Part shown: positions 35,091 to 44,085 of the stretch, in pieces
Layout: every line of letters begins with the position of its first letter
Position numbering within the stretch: the first letter of the stretch is position 1
Source of the DNA: Agreia sp. Leaf283
GTDB taxonomy: Bacteria; Actinomycetota; Actinomycetes; Actinomycetales; Microbacteriaceae
DNA length: 64,000 nucleotides
Reading direction: 5' to 3'
Assembly: GCF_001422485.1 (NCBI RefSeq)
Contig: NZ_LMNF01000001.1
Span: 1,415,196 to 1,479,195 of the forward strand
Notes under the pieces: model-generated
What the model saw: the letters and a program-made list of their open reading frames with translations, nothing else
What the model was told of the DNA's origin: nothing
Database searches by the model: none
Program-made: the position numbers and the translations under genes

Positions 35091-35215
35091 GAATGCAACT
35101 GTGCCCGAGCGACATCAGGCTTTCGGCAAGCCAATGACAAGGTCTCCACAAGATATGCTCAAGATTCGCGCACCCCATGCGAGGGGTGAGACGCGACGGT
35201 CTGGGGGAATGACGC

Positions 35216-35833
35216 ATGATTCGCAGAAGCTGGAAGAACGCGGCCGCAGCCGCTGCCCTCGGCACGGCCCTGGTCGTGACCCTGAGCGGGTGCGGCACCG
35301 CCCCGTGGGCCGCCGGCGAGACATCCGCCGCCACGTCGACCAAGACGTCGACCCCGACGCCCAAGGCCACGATCACCTCGATCGTGAACGAGCTCGCCAC
35401 CGGCTCAGCCCAGCACCAGCTGCAGGCCGGCGACGCGGCCCTCACCGCCAACTACTGGTCGACTCTCAGCATGGATCAGTGGACCGCCGAGGCGAACAAG
35501 CCCATCAGCTTCTCGCTGATCGCGGCCCTCGGAACCGATGAGGGCCAGGGGGTCTACCTGTCGCGGGTCAGCGTCGTCGTCGCCGTGGCCGGGCCGAAGG
35601 GCTCCCTCGAGGCGCCGGCTCCGCTGAGCGACCAGGCCTCCGTCACGCCGGGGTACGACATCAAGTCGCCCTACAGCTACAGCCAGACGTTCATCCTGCC
35701 CGCCGTCGACCCCGCGGCCACCAGCGTGACCCTGTCGTTCACCTACGAGCTGCTCATCCAGACCACGCCGACGTCGGGCACCTACGCCAAGCAGACGGCA
35801 AGCGACCAGGTCACGATCGCGATCGCGGAGTAG
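35216..35833 (+). CDS. Putative lipoprotein
   Basis: A 205-residue exported protein with a lipobox (VTLSGC, Cys26), a Thr/Ser linker, and a globular beta-rich domain that I do not recognise. It is probably anchored to the outer face of the membrane. GGGGGA lies about 9 bases before the ATG, and TATGCT at 35154-35159 may be the -10. It is divergent from the glycosyltransferase and convergent with the GGDEF-like gene, inside the polysaccharide locus. Confidence 0.8.
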   Translation: MIRRSWKNAAAAAALGTALVVTLSGCGTAPWAAGETSAATSTKTSTPTPKATITSIVNELATGSAQHQLQAGDAALTANYWSTLSMDQWTAEANKPISFSLIAALGTDEGQGVYLSRVSVVVAVAGPKGSLEAPAPLSDQASVTPGYDIKSPYSYSQTFILPAVDPAATSVTLSFTYELLIQTTPTSGTYAKQTASDQVTIAIAE

Positions 35834-35855
35834 CGCGCGGCTGCTCGGGGGCCGC

Positions 35856-37016
35856 TCACGCGGTCGTGCTGACCTCGATGTGGTTGCCCCCGGCGGCCTT
35901 GCTGCGACCGATCGCGTCGATCACGGCCCCTGTCAGAGTCGACAGCGAATAGCCGTGGTCGAAGGTGTCGGCGACGCCGAGACTGGCGGTGAGTCTGATC
36001 GTCTGCCTGTCGGGCAGCGGGTTGTCGACGAGGGCGATCTGGATGCGCTCGGCGACGGCGAGGGCCTCGGTTGCGCTGGCGACGGCGACGAGAACGAGGA
36101 AACGTCCCGCGGCCGGATGCCCGATCGCCGCCATCACCGGAACGGTGCCGCGCAGCGTCTGGGCGAAGGCGGAGATCGCCTCGTCGCCGGCGGAACGACC
36201 GAAGGCGGTGTTCACCTCGGGCAGGCGGTCGATGTCGGCCCCGATCAGCGCCATGCCCTGGTGGGTGTTCTCCGCGCGTTCGAGGTGATCCTCGGCGGAT
36301 TGCACGAACGATTCCGCCGACAGCACGCCGGCTCGAGACAGGATGCCGACGCTCAAGTCGCCGACGGCGCTGTCGCCGCCCCGCTCCGCTCGCAGAACCG
36401 AGACCGTGATCGCCGCGCTGATGATCAGCGCCATCGTGACCACAGCCGCGATGCCCTGGTCGAAGTACAGGGTGAACGCCCGTCCCTCCGGCCCCGAGGC
36501 CAGGAATGCGATGGTGCGGGCGAGCATGAAGAAGGCGAAGATCCAGAGCACGATCCCGAGCGAGCGGCCGTTGACGTTGCGGCGCAGCCTGCCGCGCTGC
36601 AATTCGACTCCGCCGAGTACGCTCAGGGCGACGAGGCCCAGCCACAGAACGGGTGCTCCGGCCCAGGTGCCTCCTCCCGGGGTCTGCAGTATCGTCACCG
36701 CCCCGACGACCAACGCGATCACCACGACGATCCAGAGCTTGGGCGAACGTCCGTTGTGCAGGCGGGCACCGCACCACAGCGCGCCGATCGAGGCGACATA
36801 GGCGACGTTGCCGACGACCAGACCCCACCACGCATCGGCCACCGCGGCCTCGACGCCGTAGCCGGCCGCCACGATGATGCCGCTGATGAAGCCGAGGCTC
36901 CACATGCGACCTGTCGCGTCATTGCGAGAGAACGAGGTGTTCAGAATGAACGAGACACCGCACAGCACTACCGCGAGGCTGGACATGGTCATCAGGGTGA
37001 CGACGTCGAGGGTCAT
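35856..37016 (-). CDS. Membrane protein with a degenerate GGDEF domain
   Basis: A 386-residue protein: six or seven N-terminal helices (to about 200), then a GGDEF-type fold from about 235. The fold markers remain (IGADIDRLPEVNTAFG, SAGDEAISAFAQTLR, TASLGVAD), but the active-site loop that should read GGDEF reads PAAGRF. It should not make cyclic di-GMP; such domains can act as nucleotide receptors or protein-binding modules. It overlaps the histidine kinase gene by ATGA (37013-37016), so the two are coexpressed. Confidence 0.82.
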   Translation of the reverse strand: MTLDVVTLMTMSSLAVVLCGVSFILNTSFSRNDATGRMWSLGFISGIIVAAGYGVEAAVADAWWGLVVGNVAYVASIGALWCGARLHNGRSPKLWIVVVIALVVGAVTILQTPGGGTWAGAPVLWLGLVALSVLGGVELQRGRLRRNVNGRSLGIVLWIFAFFMLARTIAFLASGPEGRAFTLYFDQGIAAVVTMALIISAAITVSVLRAERGGDSAVGDLSVGILSRAGVLSAESFVQSAEDHLERAENTHQGMALIGADIDRLPEVNTAFGRSAGDEAISAFAQTLRGTVPVMAAIGHPAAGRFLVLVAVASATEALAVAERIQIALVDNPLPDRQTIRLTASLGVADTFDHGYSLSTLTGAVIDAIGRSKAAGGNHIEVSTTA

Positions 37017-38698
37017 GAGTCTGCCTTCGATTCGAGAGACGATTCGCCCGCGGGCTCGCGATCCTTCATGGGGATGGTCATGATGGCCGTCGTGCCTTTG
37101 CCGCGCGACGAGTCGAGGCGCAGCTCGCCGCCGTGCTGGTGCACGATGTCGCGACTGATGCTGAGCCCCAGGCCCGAACCGTGCACGGCCGAATTGCGCA
37201 CCGAGTCGGCCCGGTAGAAGCGGTCGAACAGATGGGCCTGCTCCGCATCCGTCATTCCCCGGCCCGTGTCGTGAACGCGCAGCTCGGCGACGTCCTCTGA
37301 CGTCGCGGTGAGGCTGACGTCGATGCGTCCGTACGGCACGTTGTACTTCACGGCGTTCGACAGGAGGTTGTCGACGACCTGCCGCAGGCGGAAGGCGTCG
37401 GCGTCGAAGACGAGCGGTTCGAGCTCGGGGGTCGTGAACGTGATGTGGCTGATGGATGCAACGGGCGTGATCGACTCCATTCCCTCGCGCACGATCTGCG
37501 CGAGGTCGCAGGGCGCGAACACCATCAGCAGGGTCTGTGTCGATTCGCTGGCCGCGGCCAGCAGGTCCGCCACGATGCCCAGCATCCGGTCGGCGTTGCG
37601 TGAGGTGATCTCGAGCATCGCCCGTGTGCTGTCGGAGATGTCCTCGTCGAGGGCGAGCTCGGTGTAGCCGACGATCGAGGTGAGCGGCGTGCGCAGTTCG
37701 TGCGATACCGACGCTACGAGATCGTCACGGGCCTTGACCGCCTTGAGCTCGGCGGTGATGTCGCGGAAGACGATGACTCCGCCGTCGTAGTGCCCGTGCT
37801 CGTCGACGATGGGTCGCGACGAGGTCAGGATGGCCGCCTGCGCCTCCCCGGGATCGCCGAACCACACCGTCTCCCTGTCGATCGTCTCGCCGCGCAGGGC
37901 ACGCTGGAACGGCCGGTCGCGCTCGTCGTAGGGTGTCGTGCGGTCTTCCCTGTAGATGACGGCGGGAACGATCGAGCCGTCTCCGACCCCGAACGGAGCG
38001 ACCATCTCGCGCTGGGCTCGATTGATGAGATTCACCCGACCCGAGTCGTCGAAGCCGATCACGCCGAAGTCGACGGCGTCGAACAGTTCGTCGAGCGTCC
38101 GCTTCTGCCGGCGGGAGCTCTGCAGCGCCTGCTCGAAGAGATCCGCCTGCTGCTGCAGCAGCGATCTCTGCGCGGCAGCCCGACGTGTCGTGGAGTAGAC
38201 GGTGGTGGCGACGAAGCCGAGCACGATGGGCACGATACCCAGCCGAGGCAGCACCACCGGATCGATGGTCTCCACGCCGCTGCGCAGGAACTCCCCGCCC
38301 CAGGTCAGAACCGAGGGCAGCACAACGGAGATCGCCGCTCCGCGCACGCCGAAGTGCATCGACATCCAAATCGCCGGGAAGACGAAGAGGAAGCTGGCGC
38401 CGAGTTGAGGCTGCTCCTGTCGGATGAACGCGATCGCGATGATGTCGAGCAGGGGCAGCGCTGCGATCCACAGCTTGTCGATTCGGCGCCAGGGCACTGC
38501 GGCGGACAGCCCGGTCACGGCGAAGACGATGATGACGCCGGCGAAGAACAGGGGCGACGCGAGGGCCTTCGGATCGACCAGGTACGAGATGGTCGCGAGC
38601 ACCAGCGTGGCCCCGGCCATCAGAAGCTGGGAGAGGAAGACGGAGCGCTCGACGGAGGAACGGGCCATCGCCCGACTGTCCCCCGACACAGCTACCAC
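37013..38698 (-). CDS. Membrane sensor histidine kinase with PAS domain
   Basis: A 561-residue kinase: six N-terminal helices (about 20-190), a coiled segment, a PAS domain (about 205-320), HisKA with SVSHELRTPL (phospho-His near 333), and an HATPase with NAVKYN, DTGRGM and GSGLGLSIS boxes. Because the GTG at 38698 is exactly 6 bases from TACGCT, I take it as the start; ATG at 38668 is the alternative. It leads an operon with the GGDEF-like gene. The partner regulator may be the one at 32310, but they are not adjacent. Confidence 0.88.
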   Translation of the reverse strand: MVAVSGDSRAMARSSVERSVFLSQLLMAGATLVLATISYLVDPKALASPLFFAGVIIVFAVTGLSAAVPWRRIDKLWIAALPLLDIIAIAFIRQEQPQLGASFLFVFPAIWMSMHFGVRGAAISVVLPSVLTWGGEFLRSGVETIDPVVLPRLGIVPIVLGFVATTVYSTTRRAAAQRSLLQQQADLFEQALQSSRRQKRTLDELFDAVDFGVIGFDDSGRVNLINRAQREMVAPFGVGDGSIVPAVIYREDRTTPYDERDRPFQRALRGETIDRETVWFGDPGEAQAAILTSSRPIVDEHGHYDGGVIVFRDITAELKAVKARDDLVASVSHELRTPLTSIVGYTELALDEDISDSTRAMLEITSRNADRMLGIVADLLAAASESTQTLLMVFAPCDLAQIVREGMESITPVASISHITFTTPELEPLVFDADAFRLRQVVDNLLSNAVKYNVPYGRIDVSLTATSEDVAELRVHDTGRGMTDAEQAHLFDRFYRADSVRNSAVHGSGLGLSISRDIVHQHGGELRLDSSRGKGTTAIMTIPMKDREPAGESSLESKADS

Positions 38699-38704
38699 AG
38701 TCGT

Positions 38705-38710
38705 AGCGTA
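38705..38710 (-). promoter_or_regulatory. Leaderless -10 box for the sensor kinase
   Basis: TACGCT on the minus strand, 6 bases before the GTG at 38698. Confidence 0.5.
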
Positions 38711-38760
38711 GCAATCGCCGAGAGGCGCGAATACCGGGCCGTTCTCAGAGAGTCGGCGCG

Positions 38761-38766
38761 TAAGGT
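38761..38766 (+). promoter_or_regulatory. Leaderless -10 box for the molybdopterin oxidoreductase
   Basis: TAAGGT, 7 bases before the ATG at 38774. Confidence 0.55.
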
Positions 38767-38773
38767 CGAACCC

Positions 38774-40306
38774 ATGCGCACACAGTGGATGGCCGCCCTC
38801 GTCGGAGTGCTGTCGGCCCTCGCCGTGCTGGCCGTGGCCGAGGTCGTGGCCGTCTTCGTCTCGGCCTCGTCATCGCCCTTCTTCGCGGTCGGCCAGCTCG
38901 CCATCGACCTGGCCCCCGGCTGGCTCAAAGAGACGATGATCGGCCTCTTCGGCACGGCCGACAAGATCGCGCTCTTCGTGATCCTCGGCATCGTGGTCGT
39001 GGCGTTCGCCGCGCTCGCGGGAGTCCTCGAGCGCCGTCGACCGCCCCTCGGAGTCGCTGTCCTGGTGCTGTTCTCGGCGATCGCGGTCGTCGCCGTGCAG
39101 ACCCGGCCCGAGGCCAGTGCCCTGTGGGCGTTCCCGACCGTTCTCGGAATGATCGCCGGAGTGCTGGTGCTGCGCACGGGCGTCAATCGGCTCGGGGCCT
39201 GGGTCGACGCGCCGGCGAGTGCCGCGGCAGGGATGCGCAGGCGGCAGTTCCTGACCTTCGCCGGGGTCACGGGTGCCGTCGCCCTGATCGCGGCCGTCGG
39301 TGCCCGCGCGATGAACGCCAGCACGGCGGCGGTCACCGCCATCCGGCAGGCGATCACCCTGCCCGCCCCGTCGACGCCGGCGCCGGCGATCCCCGCCGGA
39401 ACCAGCCTCGACGTGGAGGGCATCACCACCCTCGTCACCCCGAACGAGCAGTTCTATCGCATTGACGTGGCGTTGCAGGTGCCGCAGATCGACCCCGACT
39501 CCTGGCAGCTGAAGATCACCGGGCTCGTCGACACCGAGGTCACGATCGGCTACGCCGAGCTTCTCGCCCTGCCGCTCACCGAGCACGTCACCACGATCGC
39601 CTGCGTCTCGAACGAGGTCGGGGGAGGCCTCATCGGCAACGCGACCTGGCTCGGTTACCCGATCCGAGAGCTCCTCGCCAAGGCCGGGCCGCAGGCGGGA
39701 GCCGACATGGTGCTCTCCTCGGGTCCCGACGGATTCAGTGCCGGCACGCCGATCGAGGCTCTCACCGATCCGAACCGCGAGGCGCTTCTGGCCGTGGGCA
39801 TGAACGGAGAGCCGCTGCCCACCGAACACGGTTTCCCGGCCCGGATGATCGTGCCCGGCCTCTTCGGCTACGTCTCTGCCACCAAATGGGTCACCGAGAT
39901 GCGGGTCACGCGCTTCGCCGATGCCGAGGGGTACTGGACTCCGCGCGGATGGGACGCGCTCGGGCCCGTGGTGACCGAGTCGAGGATCGACGTTCCGCTG
40001 TCGGGCCAGACCGTCGCATCCGGAACCGTCGCGATCGCGGGCGTCGCCTGGGCGCCGCACACCGGCATCGCCGGGGTGGAGGTGCGCATCGACGACGAGG
40101 CCTGGCAGCAGGCCACCCTGGCCGCACCGATCTCCGACGACACGTGGGTGCAGTGGGTGCTGCAGTGGCCGGCGACCTCGGGCTCGCACACGATCGCCGT
40201 GCGGGCGACCGACAAGTCGGGGTACACGCAGACGCAGCAGGAGGCTCCGCCCGCCCCGAGCGGCGCGACCGGATGGGACACGATCACGGTGACGGTCGGC
40301 GGCTGA
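38774..40306 (+). CDS. Molybdopterin-dependent oxidoreductase of the sulfite oxidase family, membrane-anchored
   Basis: A 510-residue protein: four N-terminal helices (to about 145), a twin-arginine-like RRRQFLTFAG before the next helix (about 153-180), then a sulfite-oxidase-type molybdopterin domain with the Mo-ligand cysteine in TTIACVSNEVGG, and a C-terminal Mo-co dimerisation domain (about 400-505). The enzyme would face outside; its substrate is unknown (sulfite, nitrate-like or protein methionine sulfoxide reductions occur in relatives). It is monocistronic and divergent from the kinase. Confidence 0.87.
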   Translation: MRTQWMAALVGVLSALAVLAVAEVVAVFVSASSSPFFAVGQLAIDLAPGWLKETMIGLFGTADKIALFVILGIVVVAFAALAGVLERRRPPLGVAVLVLFSAIAVVAVQTRPEASALWAFPTVLGMIAGVLVLRTGVNRLGAWVDAPASAAAGMRRRQFLTFAGVTGAVALIAAVGARAMNASTAAVTAIRQAITLPAPSTPAPAIPAGTSLDVEGITTLVTPNEQFYRIDVALQVPQIDPDSWQLKITGLVDTEVTIGYAELLALPLTEHVTTIACVSNEVGGGLIGNATWLGYPIRELLAKAGPQAGADMVLSSGPDGFSAGTPIEALTDPNREALLAVGMNGEPLPTEHGFPARMIVPGLFGYVSATKWVTEMRVTRFADAEGYWTPRGWDALGPVVTESRIDVPLSGQTVASGTVAIAGVAWAPHTGIAGVEVRIDDEAWQQATLAAPISDDTWVQWVLQWPATSGSHTIAVRATDKSGYTQTQQEAPPAPSGATGWDTITVTVGG

Positions 40307-40320
40307 CCCTGCCCCGCGGC

Positions 40321-42567
40321 TCAGCCGATCAGTGAGGGGCGCAGGTCTCTCAGCGTGCGCGTTCTCGTCATGCGACGCGCGCCCAGCCACGAGAGAGCGA
40401 GCGCACCGAGAAGGAACGCGAGCAGCACGGCCACGTCGGCCCACGCCAGCGCGAGGTTGCCGCCGTACATGAGCTGCCGGATGCCGTCGACCGCGTATCC
40501 CATCGGCAGCGCGTGGTGCAGGGCGGCGAGCGGGCCGGGCAGCGTCTGCCACGGGAACGTGCCTCCGGCGGTCACGAGCTGCAGCACCATCAGCACCAGC
40601 CCGAGGAACTGCCCGACGCTGCCGAGCCAGACGTTCAGCGCGAGGATGATCGCGGCGTAGGTCACCGAGGTCACGATCATGAATCCGAGCATGCCCAGCG
40701 GGTTGGCCACGGAGTAGCCGAGGGCCAGTGTCACGATGCCGAAGACAGCGATCATCTGCACGGCGCCGAGGATGCCGGGGGTCATCAGGCCCGCCGCGGT
40801 CACGCGCACGGGCTTGCGGAGCGCGGTGAGCGCCCGCTTCGACAGCGGCTTGATGATCAGGAACAGGGCGTAGATGCCGATCCAGGCGGCGAGGCTGATG
40901 AAGAATGGCGCCATTCCCGCGCCGTAGGTGCTGGCCTTGGTCACGGCGCTCGTGTCGATCGCGGCCGGGTCGGAGATGATCGACGCGCTCTTCTCGCGCT
41001 CGGCGGACGTCTCGATGGGCAGCTTGCCGAGGCCCTCGGTGAGGCCGGATGCGAGCTTGTGCGCCCCGTCGTCGAGCTTCAGGATGCCGGTCTGCAGATC
41101 GGCGGCGCCGGTTGCGAGGGCGGGCGTTCCGGCCGCGAGCGTGCGAGCGCCGGTGTCGAGATCGGTGACTCCACTGCTCAAAGTGGCTGCGCCCGATGCG
41201 AGTTCCGGAGTCTTCGCGGCGAGGGTGCTTGTCCCATCGGCAAGCTGCTGCGTTCCGGCCTGGATCTTCGTAGCACCGTCGACGGCCTGGTTCACGCCAT
41301 CCGTGAGTGAGGGCGCTTTGCCTGCAAGCTCGGCGGTGCCGGCGGCGACCTGTGCGCTGCCCGAGGCCAGGGCAACACTTCCATCGGCAACCTGTTGGCT
41401 TCCCTCGGCGAGTTGGTCGAGCTTCAGATCGAGTCCCTGCGCCTGCGTGTTGGCTTCGATCACCTTGTCGCCGAGAGGGTCGAGGTCGGCGAGAACGGCA
41501 TCGATCTGTTCCTGGGAGAAACCGTCATCCGTCATCGTCTGCTGGATCTGGGCACGGATCACGGGAACGCTGTCTGCCGCGGCTTGAGCGGCAGAGGCGA
41601 CCGGCGCAGCGGCGTCGGCCAGCGCGGCGTTCCCTGCTGCGACCTGTTGTGCCCCTGCTGTCAGCGTCTGTGCCCCGGTCGCGACGTCCTGGGCCCCGGT
41701 GTTGAGGTTTGCGGAGTCGGTCGGCAGAGTCGACACGCCCGTCTGCAGGGTCGTTAGTCCGGCGAGCAACTGGATCATCCCGGTGTTCGCGGCCGATGCG
41801 CCCGTCGCTAGAGTCTGCGCGCCGTCATTGGCGGCGGACGCGCCCGTGCTCAGCGTCGCGGCCCCTGCCTGGGCGGTGTCGAGTCCGGTCGCGAGCTGCT
41901 GGGCGCCGTCGTTGACGGCCGCCGCTCCCGCGCTCAGGGTCGCCGCGCCGTTCGCCGCGGTGGTCGTGCCGTCGGCGAGCTGGTTCGCGCCGTCGATGGC
42001 GGTCTCGAGGCTCGTGCCCACGTCGGCGAAGCCGTCGAGGAACTGCAGTGCCGCCTCTTTTCCGACCTTCTCGGCGATCGACGAGCGCACCTTCTCTGCA
42101 ACGTTGCCGGCGATGGTGGTGGCCAGGAAGCTGTTCGTGTCGTTGGTCGTCAGCTCGACCGAGGCCTGCTTCGGCGACGCCGTGATGGGCGAGGTGAGGT
42201 CGGTCGAGAAGTCCTTGCCCAGGGTGAGGACGAAGTCGAAGGTGCCATCGCTGACGCCCGTCTTCGCCTCGGCCGCGGTGGCCTCGATCCACTTGACGCT
42301 GTTGTCCTTCAGCAGCTCGTCGCGCACCTCGTCGCCGTAGTTCACGGTCGAGGTCGTTCCGTCGGAGTCGGTCTGCGTGGCTCCCGTGTCTTCGACGACG
42401 AGGCCCACGGGCACATCTTTGAGGTTGCCGTAGGGGTCGTTGTTTCCCCAGAGGTAGAGCCCCGCGTAGATGATGGGAACGCACATGAGAGCGACGAGCG
42501 CCAGGATTCCCATCCTCGATGAGGTGAGTCGGCGCAGTTCGGCGCGGACGAGCGTGACGATGGTCAT
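40321..42567 (-). CDS. YhgE/Pip-family membrane protein
   Basis: A 748-residue protein: one N-terminal helix, a long extracytoplasmic region, and about six C-terminal helices (from about 545). The central region (about 190-500) is built of roughly 11-residue Ala/Thr/Gly repeats of the type LATGASAANDGAQ, which form a long coiled-coil-like rod as in phage-infection proteins and YhgE. It belongs to the ABC-2-like permease clan; export of a lipid or peptide is inferred. It overlaps the preceding gene by ATGA (42564-42567) and is last in a three-gene operon. Confidence 0.88.
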   Translation of the reverse strand: MTIVTLVRAELRRLTSSRMGILALVALMCVPIIYAGLYLWGNNDPYGNLKDVPVGLVVEDTGATQTDSDGTTSTVNYGDEVRDELLKDNSVKWIEATAAEAKTGVSDGTFDFVLTLGKDFSTDLTSPITASPKQASVELTTNDTNSFLATTIAGNVAEKVRSSIAEKVGKEAALQFLDGFADVGTSLETAIDGANQLADGTTTAANGAATLSAGAAAVNDGAQQLATGLDTAQAGAATLSTGASAANDGAQTLATGASAANTGMIQLLAGLTTLQTGVSTLPTDSANLNTGAQDVATGAQTLTAGAQQVAAGNAALADAAAPVASAAQAAADSVPVIRAQIQQTMTDDGFSQEQIDAVLADLDPLGDKVIEANTQAQGLDLKLDQLAEGSQQVADGSVALASGSAQVAAGTAELAGKAPSLTDGVNQAVDGATKIQAGTQQLADGTSTLAAKTPELASGAATLSSGVTDLDTGARTLAAGTPALATGAADLQTGILKLDDGAHKLASGLTEGLGKLPIETSAEREKSASIISDPAAIDTSAVTKASTYGAGMAPFFISLAAWIGIYALFLIIKPLSKRALTALRKPVRVTAAGLMTPGILGAVQMIAVFGIVTLALGYSVANPLGMLGFMIVTSVTYAAIILALNVWLGSVGQFLGLVLMVLQLVTAGGTFPWQTLPGPLAALHHALPMGYAVDGIRQLMYGGNLALAWADVAVLLAFLLGALALSWLGARRMTRTRTLRDLRPSLIG

Positions 42568-43325
42568 TTCTTGTCTTCTTCTTCTGCTGGTGCAGGGATG
42601 TCGGGCTCGACGGGGTCGGGCTCGGGTTCAGGTTTGGCTTCGGGCTCAGGCTCGAGCTCGGGCTCGGGTTCGGGGTCTGCTTCGGGCTCGGGTGGCAGCA
42701 CGTGCTTCGGAGCCACCGTGGGCTCCGGCTCGGCGAGGGCGGCATCGAGCAGCGCCACAGACGCGGCTCCCGCGATCACGAGAACGGCGTAGCCGCGCTC
42801 GGCCAGACCCTCGGCGATGGGATACCACTCGAGCGGGTCGCCGCCGTGCCGGTCGGGGGAGGTGAGCACGAGCGCCTCGACGTCCTCCCTCATGGCCGCG
42901 AGCTCGGCGAGCACGTGCAGCCGCACGGTCGCCGGAACGTGTTCGATGGGGGTGCGGGCGAACTCGCGTGCGCCCAGCGTGTCGAGCGTCTCGAGAACGA
43001 CCTTCGACGACGAGGGCAGCTCGGCGAACATGAGCTCCTCCTGCACGATGCCGTCGAGCCGCAGTCCGGCGGCCGGCTCCGAGATGTCGGGTGCATCGAC
43101 GACGGCCACGGATGCGCGCAGCTGGTCGCCGCTCGCCTCGGGGTCGCGGGTCACCGAGCCGTGCTCGGGGATCATGCGCCCGCTCGCGATCAGCGCGAGC
43201 AGCGTCGGCCGCTGGGCGGTCTCGGTGGCGATCAAAGTGACGGCGCCGCTAGAGAAGCCGACCGTCGTCGGGCGCAGCGCATCCGCACCCTCGCCCGCGG
43301 TCACGTCGACGAGGTCGATTCTCAT
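42564..43325 (-). CDS. Degenerate ABC-ATPase-like protein with Glu/Pro repeat tail
   Basis: A 253-residue protein placed where an ABC ATPase is expected. The strand and loop FSSGAVTLIATETAQRPTLL occupies the Walker A position, but the G-x-x-GKT/S motif is absent; VEALVLTSPDRHGGDP resembles a Walker B and D-loop with the catalytic Glu missing. The last 50 residues are Glu-Pro repeats. ATP hydrolysis is therefore unlikely. It overlaps its neighbours on both sides by ATGA, so it is strictly coexpressed with TetR and YhgE. Confidence 0.72.
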   Translation of the reverse strand: MRIDLVDVTAGEGADALRPTTVGFSSGAVTLIATETAQRPTLLALIASGRMIPEHGSVTRDPEASGDQLRASVAVVDAPDISEPAAGLRLDGIVQEELMFAELPSSSKVVLETLDTLGAREFARTPIEHVPATVRLHVLAELAAMREDVEALVLTSPDRHGGDPLEWYPIAEGLAERGYAVLVIAGAASVALLDAALAEPEPTVAPKHVLPPEPEADPEPEPELEPEPEAKPEPEPDPVEPDIPAPAEEEDKK

Positions 43326-44014
43326 TCGGTGTCTCCTGCGTGGTGGGATGCGTGCGGCTGGGCGTCGGGGGCGAGCTCGGGCGACGCGTCGATGAGTTCG
43401 GCGGCCTCGCGCCATGACAGCCCGGCGGTGCTGAGGGCGACGAGCATCACCAGCCGGTGGCCCTCGTCGCGCGAGATGTCGGCGCGGACGGCCTCGTCGA
43501 GTACCGACAGTGCGGCACCCTCGATGAGGCGGGCGAGTGTGCCGGGTTCGATGTCGGTTCGCAGCTGCCCGGCCTCGACTCCCTGCCGCACGAGGTCGAG
43601 TACTCCGCGCCGCACGGGCTCGAGGCCCTTGCCCACGATCTCGCGGCGGGGGCCGCGAATGGCGAGCTGCGCGGTGACGCGCACGTCTTCGACCTCGCTC
43701 CAGAGTCGCGCGCCGACCAGGGCGAGGGCGATTCGCGCATCCGAATGCCGGATGGGCGCGAGCGCCGCCGTGACCCGGGCGATGCCTCGGTCGTTCAGCT
43801 CCGCGACCAGCTCGTCGCGAGTGCTGAAGTGGCCGTAGATCGATCGGCGCGACAGGCCGGCGGCCGATGCGATCGTCTCGAGCGACGCATCCGGGTCGTG
43901 GTTGAGCTCGGAGATGGCGGCGTCGAGGATGGCGACCCTGTTCTCCGCCGCGTCGCGCCGAGGTGCGCGGGGCGGCCGGGAGGCGCGGCGGGGGGAGGTG
44001 CTGGTGTCGGTCAC
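43322..44014 (-). CDS. TetR-family repressor of the YhgE operon
   Basis: A 230-residue regulator with an N-terminal helix-turn-helix (about 25-70: IASAAGLSRRSIYGHFSTRDEL) and a helical ligand domain. Its GTG is 6 bases after TAGAAT, and a 30-bp perfect inverted repeat covers the -35 and spacer, so it surely represses its own operon. The three genes TetR, ABC-like and yhgE overlap and form one transcription unit. The inducer is unknown. Confidence 0.9.
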   Translation of the reverse strand: MTDTSTSPRRASRPPRAPRRDAAENRVAILDAAISELNHDPDASLETIASAAGLSRRSIYGHFSTRDELVAELNDRGIARVTAALAPIRHSDARIALALVGARLWSEVEDVRVTAQLAIRGPRREIVGKGLEPVRRGVLDLVRQGVEAGQLRTDIEPGTLARLIEGAALSVLDEAVRADISRDEGHRLVMLVALSTAGLSWREAAELIDASPELAPDAQPHASHHAGDTE

Positions 44015-44020
44015 GGGACG

Positions 44021-44026
44021 ATTCTA
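44021..44026 (-). promoter_or_regulatory. Promoter of the TetR operon, leaderless
   Basis: TAGAAT, 6 bases before the GTG at 44014, with TTGCAC as -35 at 44044-44049, 17 bases away. The best -35/-10 pair in the window. Confidence 0.75.
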
Positions 44027-44055
44027 ATAACTTGCACATCAATGTGCAAGTTATT
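44026..44055. promoter_or_regulatory. TetR operator
   Basis: Perfect inverted repeat with 14-bp arms AATAACTTGCACAT / ATGTGCAAGTTATT around a 2-bp centre. It contains the -35 and whole spacer of the TetR promoter, and is AT-rich against the background. Confidence 0.88.
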
Positions 44056-44085
44056 TCGAGTGAGGCCCGATCGCCCCGTCCCCGC

